Assembly (NCBI GenBank): GCA_021292165.1
Contig: JAHFWL010001196.1
Location: 62,001 to 126,000 of the forward strand
DNA length: 64,000 nucleotides
Source: Shinisaurus crocodilurus
Lineage: Eukaryota; Chordata; Lepidosauria; Squamata; Shinisauridae
Reading direction: 5' to 3'
Part shown: positions 52,471 through 62,929 of the stretch, piece by piece
Layout: the number at the start of each line of letters is the position of its first letter
How positions within the stretch are numbered: the stretch's first letter is position 1
Made by a program: the position numbers and the translations under genes
The notes under the pieces: model-generated
The model's input: the letters and a program-made list of their open reading frames with translations, nothing else
What the model was told of the DNA's origin: nothing
Databases searched by the model: none

Positions 52471-52704
52471 GAGAAAAATAAAATGAAATATATTGCAATT
52501 GGCAAAACAGGGATAAATATATATTCTTTAATCTCTACCAAACATGTTGGTGTCCGCCTTCATCAGTTAGTATAAGAGTTGAAACACAGCCCACAGCGTG
52601 ACAGTGCTGTGGATATAATTTCCAAGAAAAGTAAAGGAGGTGGTGTGATCCTCCAACTTCAGGCCATTTGGAGTCAATGAGTCCAGTCCATAAATCCCAT
52701 ATGG

Positions 52705-52830
52705 CAGTGTTCTCCAACCTTGGGTCCCCAGATGTTTTTGGCCTACAACTCCCAGTATGCCCCAGCCAGCTATGGCTGAGGATGATGGGAGTTGTGGTCC
52801 AACACATCTGGAAGGCACCAGCTTGGGGCA
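52705..52830. mobile_element. hAT foldback MITE family M variant
   Basis: CAGTGTTCTCCAACCTTGGG and TACAACTCCCAGTATGCCCC match M. The right end is the variant CATCTGGAAGGCACCAGCTT. No duplication. Confidence 0.7.
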
Positions 52831-53039
52831 GATGGCCCTTTGCCAGCCTAGTCCTGCAGGGCTATATTTTCCCAACATTGTATTTAGGCCTAGGACTTGG
52901 GCTTCTGCCTTTGCCTGCTTCAGATTGCAGCTCCAACTCCAGCCACCAACCTCATGGACCCTGAAGTGGAGAACATATCCCCCCAAGCCTAGAGTTAGAC
53001 ACGGGTATGCATAGCCCCACCTGACACACAGAAAAAATG

Positions 53040-53140
53040 CAATGCTTGATTTTATCTTGATTGTACATCGCCCAGGGTGGCTGGGTGACCGGCCAACTGG
53101 GCAATTTAAAAATATAATAAATAAATAAATAAAATTTGAG
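53040..53140 (+). mobile_element. L2-type 3' tail
   Basis: TTGTACATCGCCCAGGGTGG, CTGGGTGACCGGCC and (AATA)n equal the tail of the 54232 L2. Confidence 0.75.
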
Positions 53141-53295
53141 GTAGAGTAATTGCTGACTCGCAGTTTGCAACCATTATGGCAAGAATCTTGTTCTTGGATT
53201 TTTTGGGGGAAATGCAGCTCTGACTTTTACAATGGTTCGCCTCCATTGATATACTACTGGGGCAGTGCTTCCCAAATGGAAAATGTCACATCTTA

Positions 53296-53730
53296 GAGAT
53301 GTGTGAATCAGGAAAATTCGAGCTTGCTGAAGTTCTCTGAATCCCATCTCAAATTTCTTTCTGACTCAAGTCCATCTCAGATTGTGAGCTTTATTTCTTT
53401 TTCTTTTCACATAAAATCCGTGCATATTTCCCCAAATGTATGCATCAATTGTGCACTTCTTTGAAATGTATGCATTTTTCCCCATTGATTAAAGCATATA
53501 ATATGTGTGCATTATTTTTTTTAAATGTACACATTTTTCAAATGTACACATGCTGCTGAACACATCTTTGTTTTGGTCCACAAATCATATTGCAAGCTCA
53601 GAAATGTACTGACTGACTTTGACCTCAGATTGCATCGGAGTCCGTATTCACTCTGGAACGTACAAGCCAGGTAAATCCTGATTTTAAAAAATGAACTGAA
53701 ACAAATGTCTCATACATTCCCAATCAGAAT
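53296..53730. mobile_element. MITE family A, copy 6, reverse orientation
   Basis: TAGAGATGTGTGAATCAGGA to CAAATGTCTCATACATTCCC. CATATTGCAAGCTCAGAAAT and GGTAAATCCTGATTTTAAAA are conserved. Confidence 0.75.
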
Positions 53731-54228
53731 CAATCCTCCCCCCCCCTTTTTTGAGTTGCGTTTCTCATCTAAATTACCTACCGTATATGGTTTTTTGAGG
53801 AGGAAGGAAAACACACACGTTCCAATGGCATTTCTGAACTGGAGAGAATTATAGAGACAGTCCCCTGCTGAGAGCAATTTCCATTTATTTCCAGATACCC
53901 AGCTCAATTACTAGGCAAGGGAGTGTCTGGGAAGAGTGCATGAATTAGACCAATTCGGCATCATTTTGTTTCGGGTTCTGATGTCATTCTAACCTATTAC
54001 ATTGCTGCAGAAAGCACTGGCATTGTTGGCTTTTTCCCCTTCTCCTTTCCACATCACTCTCTCTCTCCCCTGATTCCATTAGAGATTTGCCTTCTTTTTT
54101 GCCTCAAGAGTATAACTGAATTTGCCTGATTGGCTACTTGCATTCTCCCCTCAATTCTGCAACATTCCAGACAGGTTCTCTTGGAGATTTAGCCCCCTTT
54201 TAGTCCAAAGAAATAAGTGGAGTTTACC
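53731..54228. other. No recognised gene or repeat
   Basis: Mixed sequence upstream of the L2 copy. Confidence 0.4.
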
Positions 54229-54685
54229 TCTGAAATATTACATTCGGCTAGACTACTGTAATGCGCTCTATGTGGGGTTACCCTGGAAGACGGTTCGGAA
54301 GCTACAGCTGGTACAGAACACAGTGGCTAGCCTGGTTAAAGGCAGCCACCGGCGTGATCACATCACTCCAGTGCTTAAGGAGTTGCACTGGCTACCAGTT
54401 GCTTGCCGAGCCGAATTCAAGGTGTTGGTTTTGACCTTTAAAACCCTACACGGCTCTGGCCCAGTTTATCTCAAGGAGCGCCTCCAGCAACATCAAGTAG
54501 GATGCTCAGCAAGATCTGCCACGGACGCCCTTCTCCTTGTCCCATCAGCCAGAGCAGCCAGGCTGGTGGGGACTAGGAAGAGGGCCTTCTCTGTGGCGGC
54601 CCCCAAGTTATGGAACTCCCTCCCTAGTGACCTTTGCCATGCCCCCTCTGTGATGAGCTTCAGCCGCGCATTAAAAACGTGATAT
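54229..54685 (+). pseudogene. L2 ORF2 carboxy-terminal segment
   Basis: An uninterrupted frame reads YYIRLDYCNALYVGLPWKTV, KLQLVQNTVASLV, RDHITPVLKELHWLPVACRA, FKVLVLTFKTLHGSGPVYL and AFSVAAPKLWNSLPSDL, the conserved thumb-to-end blocks of L2/CR1-group ORF2. The catalytic palm is absent. An upstream ATG at 54122 lies in non-L2 sequence, so the frame's start is accidental. Confidence 0.9.
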
Positions 54686-54868
54686 TTCAGGCGGGAATAT
54701 GGGGTGGGTTAGGATTTTAAAAGATTTTTTTTCTATACTGTTTAATTGTTATGTTTGTTTTATTATTGCATTGTTTTAATTGTACATCGCCCAGGGTAGC
54801 CGGGTGACCAGCCCGATGGGCAATTCACAAATGTAATAAATAAATAAATAAATAAATAAATAAATTCC
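54229..54868 (+). mobile_element. L2-type LINE, 5'-truncated
   Basis: Contains the last part of ORF2, a short 3' UTR, the ACATCGCCCAGGGTAGCCGG terminal stem and (AAAT)n. Nothing upstream of the LDYCNALY block is present. Confidence 0.9.
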
Positions 54869-55390
54869 TTTTTTCTTACTGCTTCATGAAACCAGGAAAC
54901 AATTTCTCCTCTGTTTATTATATATGTATAGAGAACCCCTTTTGGACAACCTTCCTGATAGAAACTGAGGAATCTCTGCACATACTCATTCTCAAAGATG
55001 AGCTGGGATTGAAATGTTGCCCTCCAAAGTATTAGAGGGACTTTTAATAGGCCTTTAACATGACTCTCATGAGTTCAGCAGCTGATCCAAACAAAGATCT
55101 CTCTTTGAAGGCTTAATCCTGTTATAAACCTGAAAGATCTCTTTCTGCAAGGACGGGTATCTCAGGACAGAGCTGGAGGCATAAAAGAGCTGAACGGGGA
55201 AGAAAGGCAAATGAGAACAGAACCCTACATGCATTTATTGAAAAGGCAGAGGACAAAGAATAAAACCTATAATAGATACAGCAGTGTTTGTGTGTGCATG
55301 TGTGCAAGCCAGAAGCATGCATCCCAACATTAAGTTTGTTGCTCAGAAATCTAGTGATGTTTCCAAGTTTCAGCAGAGGCTGGGTAGTCA
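54869..55390. other. No recognised gene or repeat
   Basis: Mixed sequence with a short (TG)n-like patch near 55290. Confidence 0.4.
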
Positions 55391-55640
55391 TCTGGCAGGG
55401 ATGTTGTAGCTACATTCTGCACTGCAGATCCTGCACTGAGCAAGAGGCTGGACTAGTCCAGTGTTCTCCAACCTTGGGTCCCCAGATGTTTTTGGCCTAC
55501 AACTCCCAGCATGCCCCAGCCAGCTACGCTGGCTGGGGCATGCTGGGAGTTGTAGGCCAAAAACATCTGGGGACCCAAGGTTGGAGAACACTGGACTAGA
55601 CTGACCTCCAAGATACCTTCCAACCATATGGATTCTAATA
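55391..55640 (+). mobile_element. CR1 3' UTR fragment, split by a palindromic MITE
   Basis: GATCCTGCACTGAGCAAGAG and GCTGGACTAG, then after the MITE ACTGACCTCCAAGATACCTT and CCAACCATATGGATTCTA, are a CR1 3' end. Confidence 0.7.
55459..55593. mobile_element. hAT MITE family M, perfect palindrome
   Basis: Two 66-bp arms are exact reverse complements around a TAC spacer. The left arm begins CAGTGTTCTCCAACCTTGGG and the right arm ends accordingly. Flanks GACTAGTC (55451-55458) and GACTAGAC (55594-55601) agree at 7 of 8. The absence of arm mismatches suggests recent insertion or arm correction. Confidence 0.95.
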
Positions 55641-56169
55641 TGTCCTGTTTCTCTTGGAAATATGAATCTTGGCAGCTCAAATTTGACAGCACACATTATG
55701 ACCCACAAAGGTCTTATCTGGCTCAGATTTTAATTTAACGTAGAGACAGAGTCAAGTTCTCTCCACCTCCAACCAACCCACTTACCTTCCCTGTTGCTTC
55801 AGCAGTGGTGAAAGTGGTAGAGAAAGAGGGATGTCAGTTTCCCCGCGAGTCCGACCACCACACACCTCCAGAGCTTGGCACACTATGACAGACAGATGCA
55901 AACTGAGTGCCAGCAGTGTTGGAAAATTTAATCTTCCCAGTGCTACTGACAAATATTTAGAGGGCCAGAGAGCTGGGGGAGGGGGAGGTTCATAGCAGGA
56001 GGGGTTGGCTAGAGATTAGACCTCATTGTTCTCCCTGTGATGACATTTCTAGTGGTGCAACAGGTTCTGATGGGGCTTGGAATAAATTGAGCTGTTTTCT
56101 CCGTTTGGGAGGAAATAGTTCAGTCAGTTTCCCAAGACCAATTGTGGGTGTATCTGGGAGAGCTATATT
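55641..56169. other. No recognised gene or repeat
   Basis: Mixed sequence. No coding signal. Confidence 0.4.
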
Positions 56170-56240
56170 CCCATCTCTAGGAATGAATCCCATTGATTTT
56201 GAAGGGACTTGCTCTCACAAGTAAGTACAGTTAGTATGGG
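56170..56240. mobile_element. Family F fragment
   Basis: TCTAGGAATGAATCCCATTG and ACTTGCTCTCACAAGTAAGT resemble the family F arms. Confidence 0.4.
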
Positions 56241-56439
56241 ACTTTTGGTATGATGATAAAATTAACAAAAACAACACCAACACCAAACCAACAACACAAA
56301 ACTGTACTGTTTTTGCTGATTTTCATGTTCATGTTTTGTTGTTGTTGTTGTTGTTTAAAGCTTTTGTTGTTTTGAATTGTTGTGCATCAGCTTGATGGCT
56401 TTTTTTTTTTTTTTTTTTTTAGCAAATTAGGTTGTATAC

Positions 56440-56525
56440 AAATGTTACAACATACTCAGAAGTAAGCCCATTGAGGGCTTACTCCCATGTGAGTGTATCA
56501 GGTTGGCAATCTTGGTCAGGATCCA
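56440..56525. mobile_element. Family F fragment
   Basis: ACATACTCAGAAGTAAGCCC, ATTGAGGGCTTACTCCCATG and TTGGCAATCTTGGTCAGG fit one family F unit. Confidence 0.5.
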
Positions 56526-56676
56526 AGCCAGTATTTATTTTATTTCATTATTCTTTGTACACTTGCTCTACTTTTGTGGTGGTTTCTACATTTTGTTTCA
56601 GATCAGCAGAGGTCAGCCTCCCCTTTCTCATTCCAAATAGATGGAATTGTGTTACAATTAGGAGAATTGCATTTTG

Positions 56677-56680
<4 letters not shown>

Positions 56681-56725
<45 letters not shown>

Positions 56726-56737
56726 CCTCCCTCCCCC
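56681..56737 (+). repeat. (CT)n-(CCCT)n microsatellite
   Basis: A pure CT run passes into CCCT units. It makes low-complexity Ser/Leu and Arg/Glu frames. Confidence 0.95.
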
Positions 56738-57335
56738 TCCCCCCTTATCAACGGCAGGGATGGATTTCATCTTCTTTTGGCTCATGAAGAGCACAGTGGG
56801 TAAAGAGAACCTTCCTATTTTATTTCATTTTTCCCCCCAAAGAGCATCTAGAAAGCGAAACCTATCTAGAAAATGGATTTTATCTTCCCCTCCCTAGCTA
56901 GGAAGCTGATTACCCTTTTGTCCCTTTTCTATTACAGAAATTCATTTTTATCTTAGTAGGGGGAAAATAGTGTTTCTGTTTGCTTAATGTTGTAGCAGCA
57001 AATAGAAAGAAATTCCTCGTTCTACTGCTGCTTCAGTGTATATGCTTCTTCTTTTTTTCTTGGAGACAACAGCGGGTGAAGAGAGGATGGCTGTATTCCA
57101 CAACCACGGGGAAGCAAACAAGGATCAAGGCAAGGAATGGATTGGAGCAGGCTATGTCCAAGGTGGTCAAGACCTCCTGGGTCAGCAGTGGAAATACAGA
57201 GGATGCTATTCACTCTCACAGGAACATGACTGGGAAGTAGAAGAACATCGAAAAACAGGGCGTGGCAAACACATTAGTGTTTGTCCACAGCTACAGATGG
57301 CTCAAACATTCATGTGGTTCACTTTTGTTATAAGA
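56738..57335. other. Unassigned stretch with overlapping frames
   Basis: Two plus-strand frames overlap at 56980-57374. Both follow a T-rich tract and TTCTTGGAG near 57045, which could pass for a splice acceptor. I recognise no domain and no repeat family and would not call an exon. Confidence 0.3.
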
Positions 57336-57520
57336 ACGTATCGGATCCTCATCTTTCTTCATAAATCATACTGAATGTAGGGGAAAGCACAACTGAAAGA
57401 TTTGCCCAAACAGGCAGAGATGGCTTTGAGAGCTTAGCTTAGTTTGCGTTGTGTGAATCCTTTTGTATTCAGCCATGGTTGTGGTGCTGAATTAGCCCAA
57501 ACGACATGTTCTACTAATTG
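57336..57520 (+). mobile_element. Family G fragment
   Basis: CTTCATAAATCATACTGAAT, TTTGAGAGCTTAGC and TATTCAGCCATGGTTGTGGT with GCTGAATTAG follow the order of the 30462 copy. Confidence 0.5.
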
Positions 57521-57749
57521 CGATGCTGTAGTAGTTCAGCCTGTTACTTTTCTTTAATTTTGTGAACGTTTGTGCAGTCCTGATCCAGAACCAGATGATG
57601 GTGCTTTGGATGAGGAAGCTTTAAGCTCCCTCCCCCACATCTGTTTTTTGTCCCAAAATTCCATCCGTATTTGCTGTCACCAATTGGAGGGCAAATATGA
57701 GGAGCTGCTTCTGCTCAGTGTTTAAATGTCCTGTGAAGGACTGCAACCG

Positions 57750-58350
57750 GTCCTTTGTCTCAAGACGAGAGATCATCAAAGGCGCCAAACTGCCAGCCTT
57801 GGCTCTGCCATCTTGACACTGATTCCCTCAGGGCCTTGCCCTTGGTCTATACATTGGATTTGAGCACTGAACCACAGAGGAGCTACACACACCGTGTGGG
57901 GTAGAACCAGGAAAGTTTAGTTAAGGTAAACCGATTACAATAAAAGGTGGGAAACGAGGGAAGGGGAAAAGGTGGGGAGACACTTTGGTATACACAAGTA
58001 GAGCTACAAAACAACAAAACTAGTTCCTTTACTATATAAACACCCAGGCACTTACTCTTTGCCTGGGGGGCTGATCTTCTTAGGGCCTGTCTCAGCAAAA
58101 GCCCTACTCCGCGCTCCTTCGCGTCCAGAACAACAACAACCAAACCCAGAAGCCACGGATGGCAGTATAGATTCCCCCCACCCCTCCTTTCAGTAGCCCG
58201 GCTGTCCTTGGCCAATCAGGATGAACTTCATCTGGGCTAGGCAGGGTAGGGGTGGCTCCTAGGTGTCAGAAGGGTGAACTCCTGACCATGACTAGAGTGC
58301 TTGGGGAACATTTGCATGCGAATACATGGGAGACTCTGAGGCGGCCCAGG
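57750..58350 (-). mobile_element. LTR-like repeat, copy 2 (minus)
   Basis: Shares the blocks listed for copy 1, including AAAAGGTGGGAAACGAGGGA and GAGACACTTTGGTATACA. GCCAATCAGGATGAACTTCA on this strand is a CCAAT-type box on the other. TTACTATATAAACACCC gives a TATA-like site in the right relative position. Confidence 0.6.
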
Positions 58351-58699
58351 GCCATCAGAGGAAACTATGTACATTTGCGTGAGGTTCCCAGCCTCCAGCT
58401 GGGATTACACTTGTTTACATGTGTGTGGTGGAGAAGGACACCAAGGGTCTGCTTTTCTTCACATGTCCAGTCTCTTTCATGAAACTCAAGGCAATGTAAA
58501 TAGGATGCCCAGGAAGTCTCTGTCCAGGGATTGGTCATACCCAAAATCTTCTTAACTTATGAAATCCACTGGACTGTTTGCCTTCAGATTCTGTCTTGGG
58601 AGTTATTCCACACAGGAATTTCTGGCTCTCATGACAGATTGGTGACTATATTTTAGAGGGTGATGGCTTGGCTATGACCTCTCACCCGGGAAGGGGAAG
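58351..58699. other. No recognised gene or repeat
   Basis: Mixed sequence. Confidence 0.4.
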
Positions 58700-59140
58700 A
58701 AATTTGTTCAGTTTGCATTTTAATGTGAACTTACCTAATTTTGCACTTTCAAACCAGTTCATGAAACCAAACTCAGTTATCCTTTGGAATTCACACTTCG
58801 CTGAATTTCAAGTGAAGTTCTCCAATCAAAACATGCATATAAAAGGCATATATTAGGGGAAATGGCACACAAACATGCATGAAAATGACATTAAAACACA
58901 ATATATTAAGAAAATTGCTTGCAAAACTGTGTGTATTAGGGAAAACTGAGTACACTAATGTGGGTACAGATTCAGAAATGTGAATAGATTTTCATGCAAA
59001 ATTAAAAAAATAATAACCTTAAAGTTCTTGACATACCAACCACTACCCTGTACTATACAGAACAAACAAATTAAAGGATCTGGGTGTAAAATTTCTCATG
59101 CCTCACTGACACCAATTCCAGTTCATGAAAGTGAGCTCAG
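58700..59140. mobile_element. Repeat family H, copy 5
   Basis: TTACCTAATTTTGCACTTTC, GAAGTTCTCCAATCAAAACA and AAGGCATATATTAGGGGAAA are the clearest H blocks. The ends are not visible. Confidence 0.65.
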
Positions 59141-59212
59141 CCTAAGCCCTAAGAACTTGTAACTGAACTGAGCACAGATTCTTTGGCTGTTTACTCTAAC
59201 CATGTCCTTAGG

Positions 59213-59640
59213 GATCTCACAGCGAATATCAGGGGGGCTTGAGTGAGCCAAAATCGGCCCTGCTCGCAGCCCCCTGATATTTGCGGCGGCTCGCGCGCCT
59301 ACCTTGCCGACCGCTTGCTCTGCTGCTTGATCCGTTGCGCCGTGCCGCCTGCGTGGGCTCCCGTCATGTCATTTCCGGCTGTGACGCAACGGGCCCTGCG
59401 CCGATGCGGGTCACGCGGCTGAACCCTGTTGCTGCAGTTTTGGCGTAGAAACCAGGGCAACATGGCTTAAAATGGCCGCAAGGGCCAGCCAGAAGTGATG
59501 CGATGGGAGCCCGTGTGGGCAGCGTGGCTGCCTGAGTGGTGCAGAGAGCGGGTGGAGAGCCCCTCCATGCCGTGGAGAATCAGGCATCGGGGGGGCATGC
59601 GAGGAGAGGAGAGACCCCCCCCAAAGGTACGTAATTCACC
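59213..59640. mobile_element. GC-rich MITE family D, copy 2
   Basis: TAGGGATCTCACAGCGAATA opens it. TACGTAATTCACCACTACAT closes it. GCCCCCTGATATTTGCGGCG and GGTGCAGAGAGCGGGTGGAG match copy 1. It shows the D sequence without the C insertion found at 25269. Confidence 0.7.
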
Positions 59641-60134
59641 ACTACATGTCCTTCCCTTTCCCCTGCTAGAGATGTTGGGAAGTTCTCCTGAGCCAGGCTC
59701 ATAACTTAACTTTGTGGGCTCCTAAAACCTGCTCCAAACAAGGGACAACCATTAAAGGCCCCCAAATTCTTCTCTGGCACGGATCAAAATTAATTAATTA
59801 ATTAAATAAATAAATAAAAATACGATCTGGTGAAGAATCCCCTGACCTTCCCTTACCATTCCTCAAAGCCTCTGCAGCCTGCCACAAACACAGTTCCCTC
59901 CTCCTTGAAAACAGTGGGGGCAGTTATGCCTCCCAGGATAGAAATCCCAATGACCCATGGGAGATGCAATTCTCCTGATGGCTTCTGCAATTACTTGGAA
60001 ATATCACCCATCTCTGCTCTGTTTTTAGTATCTCCTTGTACCATTTTTTTGATTGTAAGTCATTGGGGGGCAAAGACTTTCTTTTTCGTTCATTGCTCTG
60101 TAAACCATCATGCCCATTGATAGCATTTACTTAA
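59641..60134. other. No recognised gene; (AATT)n-(AAAT)n near 59790
   Basis: Mixed sequence. A GATTGTAAGTCATTGG patch near 60050 hints at a LINE tail. Confidence 0.4.
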
Positions 60135-60985
60135 CTAACTAACAGCATGATCCAATGAGGCTGCCTGTAACCCTCCAAACTCTGGGCATCCTACCGAAGG
60201 TGGGAGGATCATGGTGGATAGGATATCCACCATGCTCCCCTCACCCTCAAAAACATCTAGACAGCTGATTTTTCGGCCATCTAGATGTTTTTCCTCTCCT
60301 TGTGAGGAGGCAAGGCTGAGACATCGCCTGGATTCCTCGGAATCCGGCAGTGTCTCACTCCTCCCCTGCCTACCCACAGGATGGGTAGGCACAGGAACAC
60401 TGACCCCATGGGGGAACCAAACACGGCCTTCCGTGTTCAGTTCCCTGCTGGCACAGAAAGAACTGTGCCAGCTATGAGATGGGAGGTTGCTCTGCAGCAC
60501 AACAACCTTGGAAGGGATTTCCGAGGTTGCAGCACCTTCTATGCCCAATCTGATGGCCCTCCATAGTGGTGTTCATGAACCTTGGGGGGGGGTCCTGGCT
60601 CTCCGCCACCTCATCTCTCCTCGGCGGCCCCCTGTCTCGATTTTCTGAGCGGTGCGGAGCATCGGCTGCGCTGGTCCCGGAAGTGACGCGACGGGACCCT
60701 GCGCAGGCGCACTGGGCTAAAATACGCAGCGCGGGGGTCCAGTGCGCCTGTGCAGAGTGCCATCGCGTCACTTCCAGCCAGCTGGAAGTGACATGATGCG
60801 ACCAGCGCGGGCAGCGCAGGCAGCTCGCCGCAGAGAGGCGAGCCACCACAGGACCCGGTAAGGCCCCGCGAGCCTCCGGCGGGCGTGAGCGGGGCCGATT
60901 TCGGCCCGCTACACCCACCGTGAGGCCGAGTGGTACATACATCCCAGTCCATACAAGGTTGGAAGGAGATAGGATTGGACCCTAA
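60135..60985. mobile_element. MITE family E, copy 2, reverse orientation, containing MITE C
   Basis: CTCTGGGCATCCTACCGAAG, CATCTAGACAGCTGATTTTT and AAGGGATTTCCGAGGTTGCA run opposite to copy 1. E resumes after C as ACAAGGTTGGAAGGAGATAG and GATTGG (60953-60977). Confidence 0.7.
60564..60946. mobile_element. GC-rich MITE family C, copy 4, nested in E
   Basis: TAGTGGTGTTCATGAACCTT opens it. TGGTACATACATCCCA closes it. GGAAGTGACGCGACGGGACC and CGCGTCACTTCCAGCC are inverted inside. TCCATA occurs at both flanks, a weak remnant of a duplication. Confidence 0.8.
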
Positions 60986-61023
60986 CTAACTAACCAACCA
61001 ACCAACCAACCAACCAACCAACC
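60986..61023 (+). repeat. (AACC)n microsatellite
   Basis: A CTAA run followed by eight CCAA units. Confidence 0.95.
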
Positions 61024-61029
61024 GTCACT

Positions 61030-61412
61030 CTGGTCTTTCCATTCTGAGTGGGAGGGCTTTCTGACCATCCTGCAGCCTACTGAAGCTCATTTGCCCATGG
61101 TGCAAAGGAGGGCCTTCTCAACTGTGGTGCCCACCGCATGGAATTACATCCCCATTGAGATCAAGCGGACTTCTAGTTTGGAGAGTTTCTGCCAACAATG
61201 GATGACACACTTCTTTGCCCAGGCATTTTCCTGACTGCTAGTGTTGTCACAGCCACCCCTAGTTAATTTGATTCAGATTTTATTGCTTTTATCATTGTTT
61301 TATTGTTTTAATTATTGGTTTGATTGCATTTTATCATGACTTTATATTGTAACCGCTTTGGGTTTTTGTTTTTGTTTTTAATGAAAAGCGGTATAGAACT
61401 TTTAAAAAATAA
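61030..61412 (+). mobile_element. L2-type LINE 3' end
   Basis: The plus strand reads RRAFSTVVPTAWNYIPIEIK with SLESFCQQW, a decayed L2 carboxy end. TTTATTGTTTTAATTATTGG, GTAACCGCTTTGGG and AAAGCGGTATAGAA form the 3' UTR and terminal stem. Confidence 0.7.
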
Positions 61413-62084
61413 ATAAAAATATATATGAAATGATTAATTAACTAACATACTTAAAAGACAGATACCAGGAGTTGTTCCTCGTTAACAGGATGGGTGGTGG
61501 GATATTCCCTTCCAGTTTTCTCCACTCCATCACCTGGATTCCACCTGGCAAAACATCTCCAAGCTCATGGAAGAAAACAACACATTAAGCAGCAGGTTGC
61601 ATCGATTGGGATCATCCTACGTTCCGCTTTCTTGCTGCATACCTTCTCCTACTACAGTATTAATTGCCAAGCCTCTGGCCCCACCATGTCATTTGTTATC
61701 CAAATATAGCCGCACAACAGACTGTCACGAGGGATCCATTTTTCATTAACACGAGTGACCAATCCCTTGATAAGCTGCCTTCCAGCTCTGGGATGACGTT
61801 CAGTTAAACACTGTCTCGTAGATCGTAAATCATTGCCGTGTTATAGAAAATTTTCCTCCGCTGAGCAGCGGGGAGCAAAGCTCTGTCTGCAGGTTTTTAA
61901 TTGAGTAAAACAAACAGAGATGAAACCCTCTTTAGATACTCTCAAGCCATTTCCACTGGATTAAATTGAAGCTGCATCATTCACAGGCCAAGCTGAAGAA
62001 GGACTATTGCAACATGGCCTTTTCCCAGGCTTTCCTTCCTACATCCCTGTCCTCAAAAAGGTAACAAGAAGATAATAAGAAGAA
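61413..62084. other. No recognised gene or repeat
   Basis: Mixed sequence. The frames at 61494-61749 have no domain. Confidence 0.45.
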
Positions 62085-62358
62085 GAGCCCTAAGAGATCA
62101 AACTAACGGCTTGTCTAAAGCCTGCCCCATCCTGTTTCCTACAGTGGTCTGCCAGATGCCTCTGTAAACCCACAAACAGGACATGAGCACAATAGTTTCT
62201 CTGGCTGTTAGTGTTTTCCCCTAGTGACTGGTATTCAGAGGCATGGTGCCTCTGACAATGGAGGCAGCACATAACCAACCATCAGGACTAGTAGCCTTAT
62301 CCTCCATGAATTTGTCCAATTCCCTTTTGAAGCTATTTAGGATACAGGCCGTCACTGC
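62085..62358 (-). mobile_element. CR1 3' UTR fragment
   Basis: GGACATGAGCACAATAG, CATCAGGACTAGTAGCC and CCTCCATGAATTTGTCCAAT match the 41772 CR1 3' UTR, same strand. Confidence 0.8.
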
Positions 62359-62359
62359 A

Positions 62360-62590
62360 TCATGTCCAAGAGTGCCTGGAGTTGACCAGCAACCACCCGC
62401 TCAAGCACCTTGCCCAGGGATGGGATATTGGCTACCAGCCTGTAGTTATTAACATCATCCGGGTCCAGGTTAGGCTTTTTGAGAAGTGGCCAGATCACCG
62501 CCTCTTTCAAAGAGGCCGGCACCACTCCCTCTCTCAAGGAGGCATTTACAACCTGTTGGACCCATGCATAATTCAAACCATCATGCATTG
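62360..62590 (-). pseudogene. L2 reverse transcriptase amino-side fragment
   Basis: The minus strand reads VVNASLREGVVPASLKEAVI, WPLLKKPNLDPDDVNNYRLV and ANIPSLGKVLERVVAGQLQA, the start of the L2 polymerase domain, without a stop. It corresponds to 50395-50720 of the longer copy and is cut on both sides. Confidence 0.85.
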
Positions 62591-62691
62591 CTATTCACTT
62601 CAGCCCACATGATATTGCACATCACTTAGAATATTTCACAGGATTTGCACTTTCATTCAATAAGTGAACACCTTTGGGTTTGTTGGTTTGT

Positions 62692-62929
62692 TTATTCATT
62701 TATTTATGTTTATATTTATATCCCACCTTTTTTCCTGCAAGGAACCCAAGGTGGCTTACATAATCCTCATCCTTTCTGTTTTATCCTCACAACAACAACC
62801 CTGTGAGGTAGGTTAGGCTGAGAGTCAGTGACTGGCCCAAAGTCACCCAGTGAGCTTCATGGCTGAGTGGGGACTAGAACCCGGATCTCCCAAGACCCAG
62901 TCCAACACACTAACCACTATGCCACACTT
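62692..62929 (-). mobile_element. tRNA-headed CORE/MIR-type SINE, copy 6
   Basis: Complete on the minus strand from the (ATTT)n tail to the head at GCCACACTT, with TGTGAGGTAGGTTAGGCTGA in the body. Confidence 0.9.

Noticed and set aside
52535..52986. Frames with similar peptides at 52.6, 55.4 and 47.5 kb suggesting a gene family
   Set aside because: The shared peptide is the translation of palindromic MITE M.
57036..57374. A host exon behind a pyrimidine tract
   Set aside because: No domain, no clear donor site and a competing overlapping frame. Evidence is too thin.
60472..60952. Long overlapping frames on the minus strand
   Set aside because: They cross from MITE E into MITE C and reflect GC content.
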